Shown here piece after piece: positions 42,829 through 50,329 of a stretch of 64,000 bases of DNA. The stretch covers positions 62,001 through 126,000 of the forward strand of contig JAFQWV010000022.1 in NCBI GenBank assembly GCA_017407325.1, given 5' to 3'. The DNA is from Clostridia bacterium. Lineage in GTDB: Bacteria > Bacillota > Clostridia > Christensenellales > Borkfalkiaceae. Numbering within the stretch: position 1 is the stretch's first letter; every line of letters begins with the position of its first letter. Under the pieces are notes generated by a model that was given only the letters and a program-made list of their open reading frames with translations, was not told where the DNA came from and did no database searches. A program made the translations under genes and the position numbers.

Positions 42829-43914
42829 ATGAAAGTAAAAAATTTGCATCTTAAAAATTACAGAAATTATATAGACGAAACTTTCACCTACGGTGACGGT
42901 TTAAATATCGTTTGCGGAAAAAACGCGCAGGGAAAAACCAACTCGGCAGAAGCAATTTTTATGCTTTGCACGGGCTATTCGCCACGCGTAAAAAAGGATA
43001 AGCAGGTAATTCGGTACGGCGAAGAATCTGCCCAAATTGTGGCAGAAGCTGAGTCTAATTACGGCTTGGTAAAGGTCGAGATGCGTTTTTACCAAAGCGC
43101 GAGAAAGAAAATTTTGATAAACGAAGTCCCTATTGCTAAAATTGGCGAGCTTATGGGTAATATCAATTCGGTATTTTTCAATCCTAACGAACTTAAGCTT
43201 ATTCAAGAAAGCCCTGAAGATAGGCGCAGATTTATGGACGTATCTCTCTCGCAAATGAATAAGCGCTATTTTTACGCTTTAAAAACTTACAACGAAGTTT
43301 TGTCTCACCGAAACAGTTTACTAAAGAGCGAAGATAGAAATTTGATAATAGATACCATAAGGCTTTGGGACGAGCAGCTTATCGAAAGTGCAATAACGAT
43401 AATTACCGAGCGCAATAATTTTATATCAAAACTTGCGCCGTATGCAAAGGCTTCTCACGCAGAATTATCTGACGGTGAAATCCTTACAGTAGAGCCGATT
43501 AAAGAGTATGGAACAACGCGTGACGAGATACGCGAATTTTTAAAAAGGTCGCTTATAGAGCGATTAGAGCGCGATATTATACTCGGCTACACTACTATCG
43601 GACCGCATAGAGACGATTTAAAAATCACCTTAAACGGTGAAGATATAAAGGTTTACGCATCACAAGGTCAACAGCGCACGGCAGCGCTATCTTTAAAGCT
43701 TAGCGAGCTTGAAATTTTTAAAGACAGATTTTCAGAATACCCACTTTTAATTTTAGACGATGCACTAAGCGAGCTTGATATAACCCGACAAAGACGACTT
43801 TTAAAAAAGGTTGAAGGTATTCAAACCATCGTAACTTGCACGAATACTCCAAGCGAAGTCTTCGGTGGGTTTGACTATAAGAAAATATTAGTAGAAGGCG
43901 GTAAAATCATATGA
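42829..43914 (+). CDS. recF: DNA replication/repair ATPase RecF
   Basis: The 361-residue SMC-like ATPase loads RecA at gaps. It has Walker A VCGKNAQGKTNSAEAI, the ABC signature ASQGQQRTAALSLKLSE and Walker B LLILDDALSELD. The start MKVKNLHLKNYRNY matches family N termini. No clear Shine-Dalgarno precedes it (AGATCTTTT). The stop overlaps tcdA by 4 nt. Confidence 0.94.
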   Translation: MKVKNLHLKNYRNYIDETFTYGDGLNIVCGKNAQGKTNSAEAIFMLCTGYSPRVKKDKQVIRYGEESAQIVAEAESNYGLVKVEMRFYQSARKKILINEVPIAKIGELMGNINSVFFNPNELKLIQESPEDRRRFMDVSLSQMNKRYFYALKTYNEVLSHRNSLLKSEDRNLIIDTIRLWDEQLIESAITIITERNNFISKLAPYAKASHAELSDGEILTVEPIKEYGTTRDEIREFLKRSLIERLERDIILGYTTIGPHRDDLKITLNGEDIKVYASQGQQRTAALSLKLSELEIFKDRFSEYPLLILDDALSELDITRQRRLLKKVEGIQTIVTCTNTPSEVFGGFDYKKILVEGGKII

Positions 43915-44609
43915 CGGCTTGGCAGGATAGAACTATAGCGCTTATAGGCGAGAATGCGATGACTAGGATAAAGTCAAGCTCTGTTTGCGTGTTCGGGCTT
44001 GGTGGAGTTGGATCTTACGTGGTTGAAGCACTCGCTAGGTGTGGCGTTGGAAAAATTATCGTAGTTGATAACGATAAAGTTGCTAAAAGTAATATAAACC
44101 GTCAGCTTTACGCCCTACATTCAACCGTTGGCTCTCTAAAAGTAGACGTTTGTGAAAAGAGAGTAAAAGACATCAATCCTGAAATTTCAGTCGTGAAATA
44201 TCCACTTTTTTTTGACGGTGAAACGGCTTCAAAAATCGACCTTTGGGGCGTTGATTATATAGTCGATGCAATCGACAGTATAAAGAGTAAGGTTTTGCTT
44301 TGTCAACTAGCAAAATCGCTCAATAAGCCGATTATCAGCTCTTTTGGAACGGGAAATAAGCTTGATAATACCGGTTTTAAGGTCGCAGACGTTTACGAAA
44401 CTAAGGTTTGCCCACTTGCAAAAGTTATGCGAAAAGAACTAAAGGCAGTGGGGATTGAAAGCTTGAAGGTGGTATACTCTGAAGAAGAGCCTAAAACGAA
44501 GGTTAGTGATAGAATTATTCCAAGTATTTCCTTTGTTCCAAGCACGGCAGGGTTGATTATAGCAGGCGAAGTTATTAAGGATTTAATAGGTATCAAAAAT
44601 GCAAAATAA
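43911..44609 (+). CDS. tcdA: tRNA threonylcarbamoyladenosine dehydratase (TcdA/CsdL)
   Basis: The 232-residue E1-like enzyme of the ThiF/MoeB fold has the nucleotide motif VFGLGGVGSYVVEALARCGVG, DNDKVAKSNINRQLYA and DAIDSIKSKVLL. Family members cyclise t6A37 of tRNA using ATP. It is translationally coupled to recF (ATGA overlap) and overlaps the next gene by 11 nt. Confidence 0.9.
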   Translation: MTAWQDRTIALIGENAMTRIKSSSVCVFGLGGVGSYVVEALARCGVGKIIVVDNDKVAKSNINRQLYALHSTVGSLKVDVCEKRVKDINPEISVVKYPLFFDGETASKIDLWGVDYIVDAIDSIKSKVLLCQLAKSLNKPIISSFGTGNKLDNTGFKVADVYETKVCPLAKVMRKELKAVGIESLKVVYSEEEPKTKVSDRIIPSISFVPSTAGLIIAGEVIKDLIGIKNAK

Positions 44610-45102
44610 TTTCAATATTGAAGAATTTTGCGCGGGCGAAAATTTACTCGCCTGCGAAAATAAAAAATCGGTTACAAGAATTTACGTTGAAATGGGAATA
44701 CTGATTGTAGTAAGTCTAATTTCTTTAGTGTGCGACGGTTTTTTAATAGGCTCTGAAGTTATGAGTGGAATAATAAACGGAAGCAAGCTTAGTCTAGCGC
44801 TTATTTTTGTGTTAGCTTTTATTATTCACGTAATTCCTGAAGGAGTTTGGGCGTTTAGTATTATGAAACGTTTTGAAAAGAAAAACAACTGTTTTATTCT
44901 AACCGAAGATAGGGCGCTCGAATTAAACTATACGAATACGTCGATTCAAACTCGCGAAGTAATGCTTGATAGCGTTTACAAGTTTTCGTATAAAAGTGGC
45001 GTAATTAAGTTTTATATTGGCGAAGACGTCGAAGCCTTTTACGGATTTACGTTATCGAAGGAGTGCGTTGAATTTTTATCCAAAAAATTTAAAAAATCTT
45101 AA
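44599..45102 (+). CDS. Two-helix membrane protein with PH-like domain, unknown
   Basis: The 167-residue protein has two transmembrane helices (about 28-50 and 65-88). A soluble C-terminal domain of short strands follows (ILTEDRALELNYTN, FSYKSGVIKFYIGEDVEAFYGF), like bacterial PH/YcxB-like folds. This is a shape-based guess. It is the last gene of the recF transcript; the next structure is a terminator that runs into the VanW gene start. Confidence 0.55.
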   Translation: MQNNFNIEEFCAGENLLACENKKSVTRIYVEMGILIVVSLISLVCDGFLIGSEVMSGIINGSKLSLALIFVLAFIIHVIPEGVWAFSIMKRFEKKNNCFILTEDRALELNYTNTSIQTREVMLDSVYKFSYKSGVIKFYIGEDVEAFYGFTLSKECVEFLSKKFKKS

Positions 45103-45143
45103 AATGTCCTTAAATAGCATGGTTAAATTACATATTTAGACAT

Positions 45144-45180
45144 AATTTCCGCAAAATAATCATATGCGGAAATTTTTTTT
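45144..45180 (+). terminator. Terminator hairpin overlapping the VanW start codon
   Basis: A 10-bp perfect stem pairs AATTTCCGCA (45144-45153) with TGCGGAAATT (45165-45174), with an 11-nt loop, followed by a run of T to 45180. The VanW ATG (45164-45166) sits at the loop/stem junction. Confidence 0.8.
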
Positions 45181-46261
45181 GCCATTAATTTTAATACTTT
45201 TTATACTTTGTAATCCTAAATTTGCGCGCGCGCAAGCTGAGGTGATTTTAAGGGGTAGAAATGGCGTTTACACTATAAATGTTTGTTCAGATTTTTATGG
45301 AAGAAATTATATTAAAAACGAAAAAAAAGTTGTTGAAGATATTCTAAAAAAAGAAAAAGTTTTACCGAAAAATCCTAAACTTTTGTTAGAAAATTTTACT
45401 GATATAAAAATTGAAGCAGGTGAAAACGGGTGGGAAGTCGATAGGAGGTTGCTTATTAGAGATTTAAAAAGTGCTGTCGATCTATCCGGTGGTGTGATAA
45501 CTTTAAAATATAACGATATTTTACCAAAATACGAAAATAAAGATATTGAAAAATGTTCGTATTTACGCGGTGCTTTTCGGACAGAATACGCATTTAATAG
45601 CGATCGGGTACAAAATATTATGCTTGCAACAAGTTCGATAAACGGATATATGTTAGATGCTGGCGAAACCTTTTCGTTTAATAAAGTAGTTGGTAAAAGA
45701 ACGGAGTCGCGTGGATATAAGATGGCAAAAATTATTGTAAGTGGCGAGTTTGTTGAAGGTGTTGGTGGTGGTGTTTGTCAAGCGTCGACCACTTTATATA
45801 ACAGCGCACTAATTTCCGGTCTTGAAATTATAGAAGCACACCGTCATAGCTTATTGGTTAATTATATCGAGCCAAGCTTCGATGCTATGGTCAATTCGGA
45901 ATCCTGTGATTTAAAGTTTAAAAATACTACTAATATGCCCGTATTTTTGTTTGGAAAGGTAGATAGCCGTGGTGTAACCTTTAAAGTTTTCGGAGAACGA
46001 AAGAATTATGATATAGTGCGTGAAAGTGTAGTGCTAACAGAAATTATACCAAAGACTAATACGGTAATAAACAGCGAGTTAGAGCTTGGCGAAACTAAAG
46101 TTTTAATAACTCCAAAAAAGGGATATAAGTCGGAAGGGTATATTAAAAAGGTTATTAATGGTGAAGTGGTAAATCGAACGCTTATAAGAAAAGACAGCTA
46201 CTTAGCAGTTGACGGCGTTACTGAAATTGGTGACGGGGAAGTTGAAAAAGAAAATGAATAA
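45164..46261 (+). CDS. VanW-family exported protein
   Basis: The 365-residue protein has a signal peptide ending near ARAQA and a central VanW domain. That domain carries GYMLDAGETFSFNKVVGKRT, EGVGGGVCQASTTLYNSALISGLEI and EAHRHS. A G5-like beta region follows (about 290-355). VanW proteins occur in cell-envelope contexts, but their chemistry is not settled. The start codon lies inside a terminator hairpin and lacks a Shine-Dalgarno; a TTG at codon 6 is an alternative. It overlaps the cls gene by 8 nt. Confidence 0.85.
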   Translation: MRKFFLPLILILFILCNPKFARAQAEVILRGRNGVYTINVCSDFYGRNYIKNEKKVVEDILKKEKVLPKNPKLLLENFTDIKIEAGENGWEVDRRLLIRDLKSAVDLSGGVITLKYNDILPKYENKDIEKCSYLRGAFRTEYAFNSDRVQNIMLATSSINGYMLDAGETFSFNKVVGKRTESRGYKMAKIIVSGEFVEGVGGGVCQASTTLYNSALISGLEIIEAHRHSLLVNYIEPSFDAMVNSESCDLKFKNTTNMPVFLFGKVDSRGVTFKVFGERKNYDIVRESVVLTEIIPKTNTVINSELELGETKVLITPKKGYKSEGYIKKVINGEVVNRTLIRKDSYLAVDGVTEIGDGEVEKENE

Positions 46262-47687
46262 GTTTTACTTAAAGATTGTTTTTTCGCTACTATTAGATTT
46301 AATAGTGATTACGCTAATTTCTCTTTTAATTTATTTTATCGCAGGATTTTTTGACCGAGTTTTCGTTTATTTTATAATTTTAGGATTTATCGCCGCACTT
46401 ATTTTAATTTTTGAAAAAAGTGCAAGGTTTAAACTTCTAATTATCACTCAAATGGCAGTTTTTCCTTATTTTGGTTTTGGAGTTTGTTTATTTTTATATC
46501 TTGAAAAATTTATAATTAAGCTTAAAGAAAGAAGCGTTCGTTCTCCTTTAACTAATTATAAAAAAGCTTTAAAAAGCTTATCAAAAGAAAAGAAAGATTT
46601 TGCAAAAGTCGCCGAATATATCGATTATCGCACTAATTTTCCGTTGCTTTACGCGAATGAATTAAAATATTTTTCAACCTCCTCAGGCTTTTTAGACGAA
46701 ATTATAGAAGAAATAAAAAACGCAAAAAATTTTGTGTATCTTCAGTTTTATATACTAGATAACGGAGAGCATTATTTTAAGCTTATTTCTGAAATTATTA
46801 ATGCTACAAAAAGAAACGTTAAGGTTGAGCTTACCGTTGACTATTTTGGTTCGAAAGGTTTTTCTACGTCACGGTGTGGACTCACCCTTAAAAGCCTAGG
46901 TGTAAAAATTACCGAGTACCGTCCACTAAGTCTTTTTATGGGGCTATCGTTTAATAAAAGGTGTCACCAAAAGCTTGCCGTAATTGATGGGAAAGTTGCT
47001 TTTTTGGGTGGAGTTAATTTTAACGACGAAAATAAACGACCGAGCAAGGATTGTGGTTTAAAGCTGTATGGTGACGCGGTGAAATCGGTGCAAAATATGT
47101 TTTTGCGCACTAAAAAAGAATATATTGAGTTTGAGTTTTTTGATGAAAACGAAAAATTAGGTTATGTTCAGCCCTTTTCAATAAACGGCAAGAATACGCT
47201 TGAAAGTGTCATACAAAAGCTTATAAGCCTTGCAAAAAGTGAAATTATAATTACAACACCATACCTATCAATTTCAGACGATATATTGCGAGCGATTGAG
47301 TTTGCTATATATCAAGGCGTAAGCGTTAAAATTATTTTACCTAGAAAAGTATCTCGAATAATTTTAACGTTAAATTCAACGTACGCAGAAAAACTTAAAA
47401 GGGTTGGCGCTGAAGTTTATTTTTATAAACCAAAATTTTTACACCAAAAGCTTATTGCTATCGATGGGGAAGTTGCACTTTGTGGTTCGCAAAATTTTGA
47501 TATAAGGTCTATGAACTATCAGCTTGAGGATAGTGTGTTTATAGTGAATAATCGCGTTATAAACGAACTTTTGTTTGATTTTAATATGATGTTATCCGAG
47601 TCTTTCGAGTTTTCGTTAAAAAAGCGCAACAGTTTTTCGATTATATTTAGTAACGTGCTATCTCGCCTTTTTGCATACTTTATTTGA
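46254..47687 (+). CDS. cls: Cardiolipin synthase
   Basis: The 477-residue protein has two or three N-terminal membrane helices and two phospholipase-D motifs: HQKLAVIDGKVAFLGGVNFND and HQKLIAIDGEVALCGSQNFD. It transfers phosphatidyl between phosphatidylglycerol molecules at the membrane. The ATG at 46254 overlaps the VanW stop and gives the correct N-terminal helix; an earlier in-frame start would bury it. Confidence 0.92.
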   Translation: MNKFYLKIVFSLLLDLIVITLISLLIYFIAGFFDRVFVYFIILGFIAALILIFEKSARFKLLIITQMAVFPYFGFGVCLFLYLEKFIIKLKERSVRSPLTNYKKALKSLSKEKKDFAKVAEYIDYRTNFPLLYANELKYFSTSSGFLDEIIEEIKNAKNFVYLQFYILDNGEHYFKLISEIINATKRNVKVELTVDYFGSKGFSTSRCGLTLKSLGVKITEYRPLSLFMGLSFNKRCHQKLAVIDGKVAFLGGVNFNDENKRPSKDCGLKLYGDAVKSVQNMFLRTKKEYIEFEFFDENEKLGYVQPFSINGKNTLESVIQKLISLAKSEIIITTPYLSISDDILRAIEFAIYQGVSVKIILPRKVSRIILTLNSTYAEKLKRVGAEVYFYKPKFLHQKLIAIDGEVALCGSQNFDIRSMNYQLEDSVFIVNNRVINELLFDFNMMLSESFEFSLKKRNSFSIIFSNVLSRLFAYFI

Positions 47688-47693
47688 ATTTTC

Positions 47694-47722
47694 TTGACAA
47701 ATTTGATAAAATAGTTTAAACT
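47694..47722 (+). promoter_or_regulatory. Promoter
   Basis: A perfect TTGACA (47694-47699), a 17-nt spacer and TAAACT (47717-47722), ahead of the gene at 47754. Confidence 0.65.
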
Positions 47723-47753
47723 TTCTTTAATTGTTAGATTAAAGGAGTTAGTT

Positions 47754-48392
47754 ATGCAAAAGGAATTTTTTCCAGATATAGAATTTAACCGTAAAAGACG
47801 TACAAAACTAGTTACGTTTTACGTTTTATTAGCGTTTTTACCGGGTGGATTTGCAGTTTGGCTTTTCACGACGGGAAACAGTATGATGGGTATTTTAATG
47901 GCAGGTATGCTAGTTCTACTTGTTACAATGATACCGAGCTCGCTTGCGCAATACCCGATAAAGCGCAAACCACTTATAACTTTTGAAGGTAAAAGCGTAA
48001 AGTTTGGCGCAAACGAATACGTAAAGGTGGCAGACATTTTAGCTGTAAGCATTTGTATAGAAGTTCCACAGGTAAGTAAGGTCAACCAAGAGAATAAAGA
48101 TTTTTTATTACAGGTTGCATCAACTAAACCGACCGAGCCTGTTTTGGGTGCTTGCGACGTAACCATAAGAAACGAAAAAGGCAAAGAAGTTATAAAATAC
48201 GCAATTATCGAAGATTGTATCGGTGCTTTAGAAGAATTTTTAGAAATAGGCGTAAAGAAATATAGAATTTTATATTCGCAAAAAAAACTTACTGAAGAAG
48301 CAAAATATAAAATGGTTGCACCAAACGGCGCAAGTCAGCAAGTGACTTTAGAAGATTTAAGCGAAAAAGAAAAAATGGATCAGTTATACTAA
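47754..48392 (+). CDS. Two-helix membrane protein with PH-like domain, unknown
   Basis: The 212-residue protein has two transmembrane helices (about 22-40 and 45-63). A strand-rich soluble domain follows (PLITFEGKSVKFGANEYVKV, VTIRNEKGKEVIKYAI) and a charged tail. It resembles the protein at 44599-45102 in layout. An AAGGAG site precedes the ATG. It stands alone between a promoter and a bidirectional terminator. Confidence 0.55.
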   Translation: MQKEFFPDIEFNRKRRTKLVTFYVLLAFLPGGFAVWLFTTGNSMMGILMAGMLVLLVTMIPSSLAQYPIKRKPLITFEGKSVKFGANEYVKVADILAVSICIEVPQVSKVNQENKDFLLQVASTKPTEPVLGACDVTIRNEKGKEVIKYAIIEDCIGALEEFLEIGVKKYRILYSQKKLTEEAKYKMVAPNGASQQVTLEDLSEKEKMDQLY

Positions 48393-48394
48393 TA

Positions 48395-48429
48395 AAAACT
48401 CGCAGATAACACGGTTATCTGCGAGTTTT
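48395..48429. terminator. Bidirectional terminator with AACACGGTT core
   Basis: A 16-bp perfect stem (48395-48410 with 48414-48429) has an ACG loop, between convergent genes. Confidence 0.9.
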
Positions 48430-48442
48430 GTTTTTTATATTT

Positions 48443-49600
48443 TTATTTGAACGCTATTGCATAAACTGTTGTCTGACCTGTTCCTTCAAAAGTTATCGAA
48501 TAGTTACCAAGTTCAACTAAAGATATATTGACAATGCTATTATCAGCGCACGATACTTTAGCAATTTGGTTAGAGCCTTTAGACACGACAAGATTAATTT
48601 TTTCGCTTGAATTTGCAAGATAAATTGATAAATTTCCGCCGTAAGGTGAGGTTAACGCAATGCTAGAGTCATTTGTGCAAATCGCCGCTTTTTCGGTGCT
48701 TACGTTTTCAAAACTAAAGTTTCCGGAAACAATTTTTGCGTTGTTTACGCTAAACATTTCATTTAAACTATCAAACGTAAAAAGATATTCGGTTGAATAT
48801 TTTTCGTCAATTACTTCGCTAAATTCGATTATTTTTAAAATATCACTGGTTTTTATAAGTGTTTTTTGATATTCGGTTAAACTATCGTATTCAGAGATTG
48901 CATACTTAAACCTTCCAACGTTAAGGTCGTTAATTTCAGAAGGTAAGCTTTCAATAAGCTCCGTAACAGTGTTTGCTAAGTCGTGGTCGTTATACTTTTC
49001 ATAGTATCCGTCAAGCACGGTTTTTTCATTTTCAACAACTTCTAAATAGAACTCGTGAATAGTAGAATAAACTTCGCTCGCATCGTCTAATTTTTGTTTA
49101 AATTCGTCAGAATATTCAAAGCTATCGATAGAGTCAACTAAACTGATAAAATTATCAACGATAGGCGCCATATCCATAAACAAATACGCGTCAAACGTGT
49201 TCGCCGCTTCAAGTAAAACTTGTAAGTTGTAAACTTTTAATTGTTCTTCTTGAGATAGGTCTGCAAGTTTTTCGGTGATATATAAAATAAGCTCTTCTTT
49301 CTCAAGATAATTCTCTTTAGTAACTTCGCCTATATTAACTATAAGATAAGCAACGCCAAGCCCTGTGTCAATAGGTGGTGCGGAAACTTCTTCTTCTGAA
49401 CTCGTTCCAGCAAACGGTCTAGAAACCGACGATGAGCTTCCCGTCGAATCGGTTAAATACGGAAAAGAATACCCCGAGCTTTTTTGATAGGACGAAGACG
49501 ACCTTTGTCCTTGTCGTACAGGTTCTTTTTCACACGCGCAAAGCGCGACAGTCATAAGCGATAAAGCGATGCATAAAACGCATAAAATAATCTTTTTCAC
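48443..49600 (-). CDS. Surface lipoprotein of the repeat family (distant paralogue)
   Basis: The 385-residue protein has lipobox VALCAC and a Ser-rich linker. It carries the helical module seen at 3-6.6 kb in diverged form (VNIGEVTKENYLEKEELI, LSQEEQLKVYNLQVLLEAANTF), a second copy (SLPSEINDLN to TEYQKTLIKTSDILKI), and a C-terminal beta domain ending YSITFEGTGQTTVYAIAFK. The shared architecture supports common ancestry despite low identity. It has its own consensus promoter. Confidence 0.7.
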   Translation of the reverse strand: MKKIILCVLCIALSLMTVALCACEKEPVRQGQRSSSSYQKSSGYSFPYLTDSTGSSSSVSRPFAGTSSEEEVSAPPIDTGLGVAYLIVNIGEVTKENYLEKEELILYITEKLADLSQEEQLKVYNLQVLLEAANTFDAYLFMDMAPIVDNFISLVDSIDSFEYSDEFKQKLDDASEVYSTIHEFYLEVVENEKTVLDGYYEKYNDHDLANTVTELIESLPSEINDLNVGRFKYAISEYDSLTEYQKTLIKTSDILKIIEFSEVIDEKYSTEYLFTFDSLNEMFSVNNAKIVSGNFSFENVSTEKAAICTNDSSIALTSPYGGNLSIYLANSSEKINLVVSKGSNQIAKVSCADNSIVNISLVELGNYSITFEGTGQTTVYAIAFK

Positions 49601-49634
49601 TTTTCATAAGTCCTTATATAAGTTAATTAATTAT

Positions 49635-49663
49635 ATTATATCTTGTTTTATGATATAAGTCAA
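49635..49663 (-). promoter_or_regulatory. Promoter of the 48.4-kb lipoprotein gene
   Basis: On the minus strand, TTGACT (49658-49663), a 17-nt spacer and a perfect TATAAT (49635-49640). Confidence 0.8.
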
Positions 49664-49692
49664 TAAAAATTGAATACTCACATTTACTAAGT

Positions 49693-49762
49693 TTGCCATA
49701 GGGCAAGCTTAACTTCACTGTGCATAGTACAACTTCACTTTTGCGATAGCAAAAATTTCACT
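49693..49762 (-). repeat. Hairpin-linker cassette E (linker AGTGAAGTT)
   Basis: Three short hairpins lie at 49693-49706, 49720-49730 and 49740-49753. They are separated by a 9-nt linker that reads AACTTCACT on the plus strand (49711, 49731, and AATTTCACT at 49754). The layout matches cassettes A-D, but the linker family is different and I see no GTCG end motif. Confidence 0.65.
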
Positions 49763-49768
49763 AAAAAA

Positions 49769-50203
49769 CTATATCTTATTTAAAATTAAAGATAGTTCTT
49801 CTAACGCCCAATTTTGCATTTCTGAGAACATTTTCCCTTTCAACTTTTCATATTCTATCCAGCATAGAGTATGGTCTTTTTCTATTGCGGAAGCTTCTTT
49901 TTTTAGCAATTTCCCAAGGTAATACGTTTGAATTGGGTGAAAGTGTCCAATTTTCGGATGCGTGGTGTACGTCTCGGCAGAACAAAGTTTATCTTCTATT
50001 AGAACAGAATATCCAACTTCTTCAAGACACTCTCTTTTTATACAGTCTAAATGGCTTTCTCCATTTTGTAGACCACCACCTAAGAAAAAATAACCTTTTG
50101 GTGTTAAAGCAACGGCAATTTTATTATCGTTGTAAGCGATAAGGTAGGCGCCTTCTCTATCAAAATATTCAGCATTTTCTTTTATACCAAAAACTTTATG
50201 CAT
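49769..50203 (-). CDS. Nudix hydrolase
   Basis: The 144-residue protein has a complete Nudix box, GGGLQNGESHLDCIKRECLEEVGY (G-x5-E-x7-RE-x2-EE-x-G). It hydrolyses a nucleoside diphosphate linked to some group; the substrate is not predictable. A weak ribosome site (CGGAGTA) precedes the ATG. Confidence 0.87.
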   Translation of the reverse strand: MHKVFGIKENAEYFDREGAYLIAYNDNKIAVALTPKGYFFLGGGLQNGESHLDCIKRECLEEVGYSVLIEDKLCSAETYTTHPKIGHFHPIQTYYLGKLLKKEASAIEKDHTLCWIEYEKLKGKMFSEMQNWALEELSLILNKI

Positions 50204-50240
50204 ATTACTCCGAAATTTTTGTTGTGTTTGAAGATAAAAG

Positions 50241-50316
50241 CAAACTCGACTTTGAAAAGTCGAGTTTGTCAGTTTTTTTAAGTTTCCCTTATGGGAAGGG
50301 CGGTAAATCCGCCCTT
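50241..50316 (-). terminator. Stacked hairpins after the repeat lipoprotein gene
   Basis: Three hairpins lie in a row: AAGGGCGG-taaat-CCGCCCTT (50296-50316), TTCCC-ttat-GGGAA (50284-50297, sharing two bases) and a 12-bp stem around AAACTCGACTT (50241-50268). On the minus strand the last is followed by T residues. Confidence 0.6.
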
Positions 50317-50329
50317 TTTTGTGTTGTTA

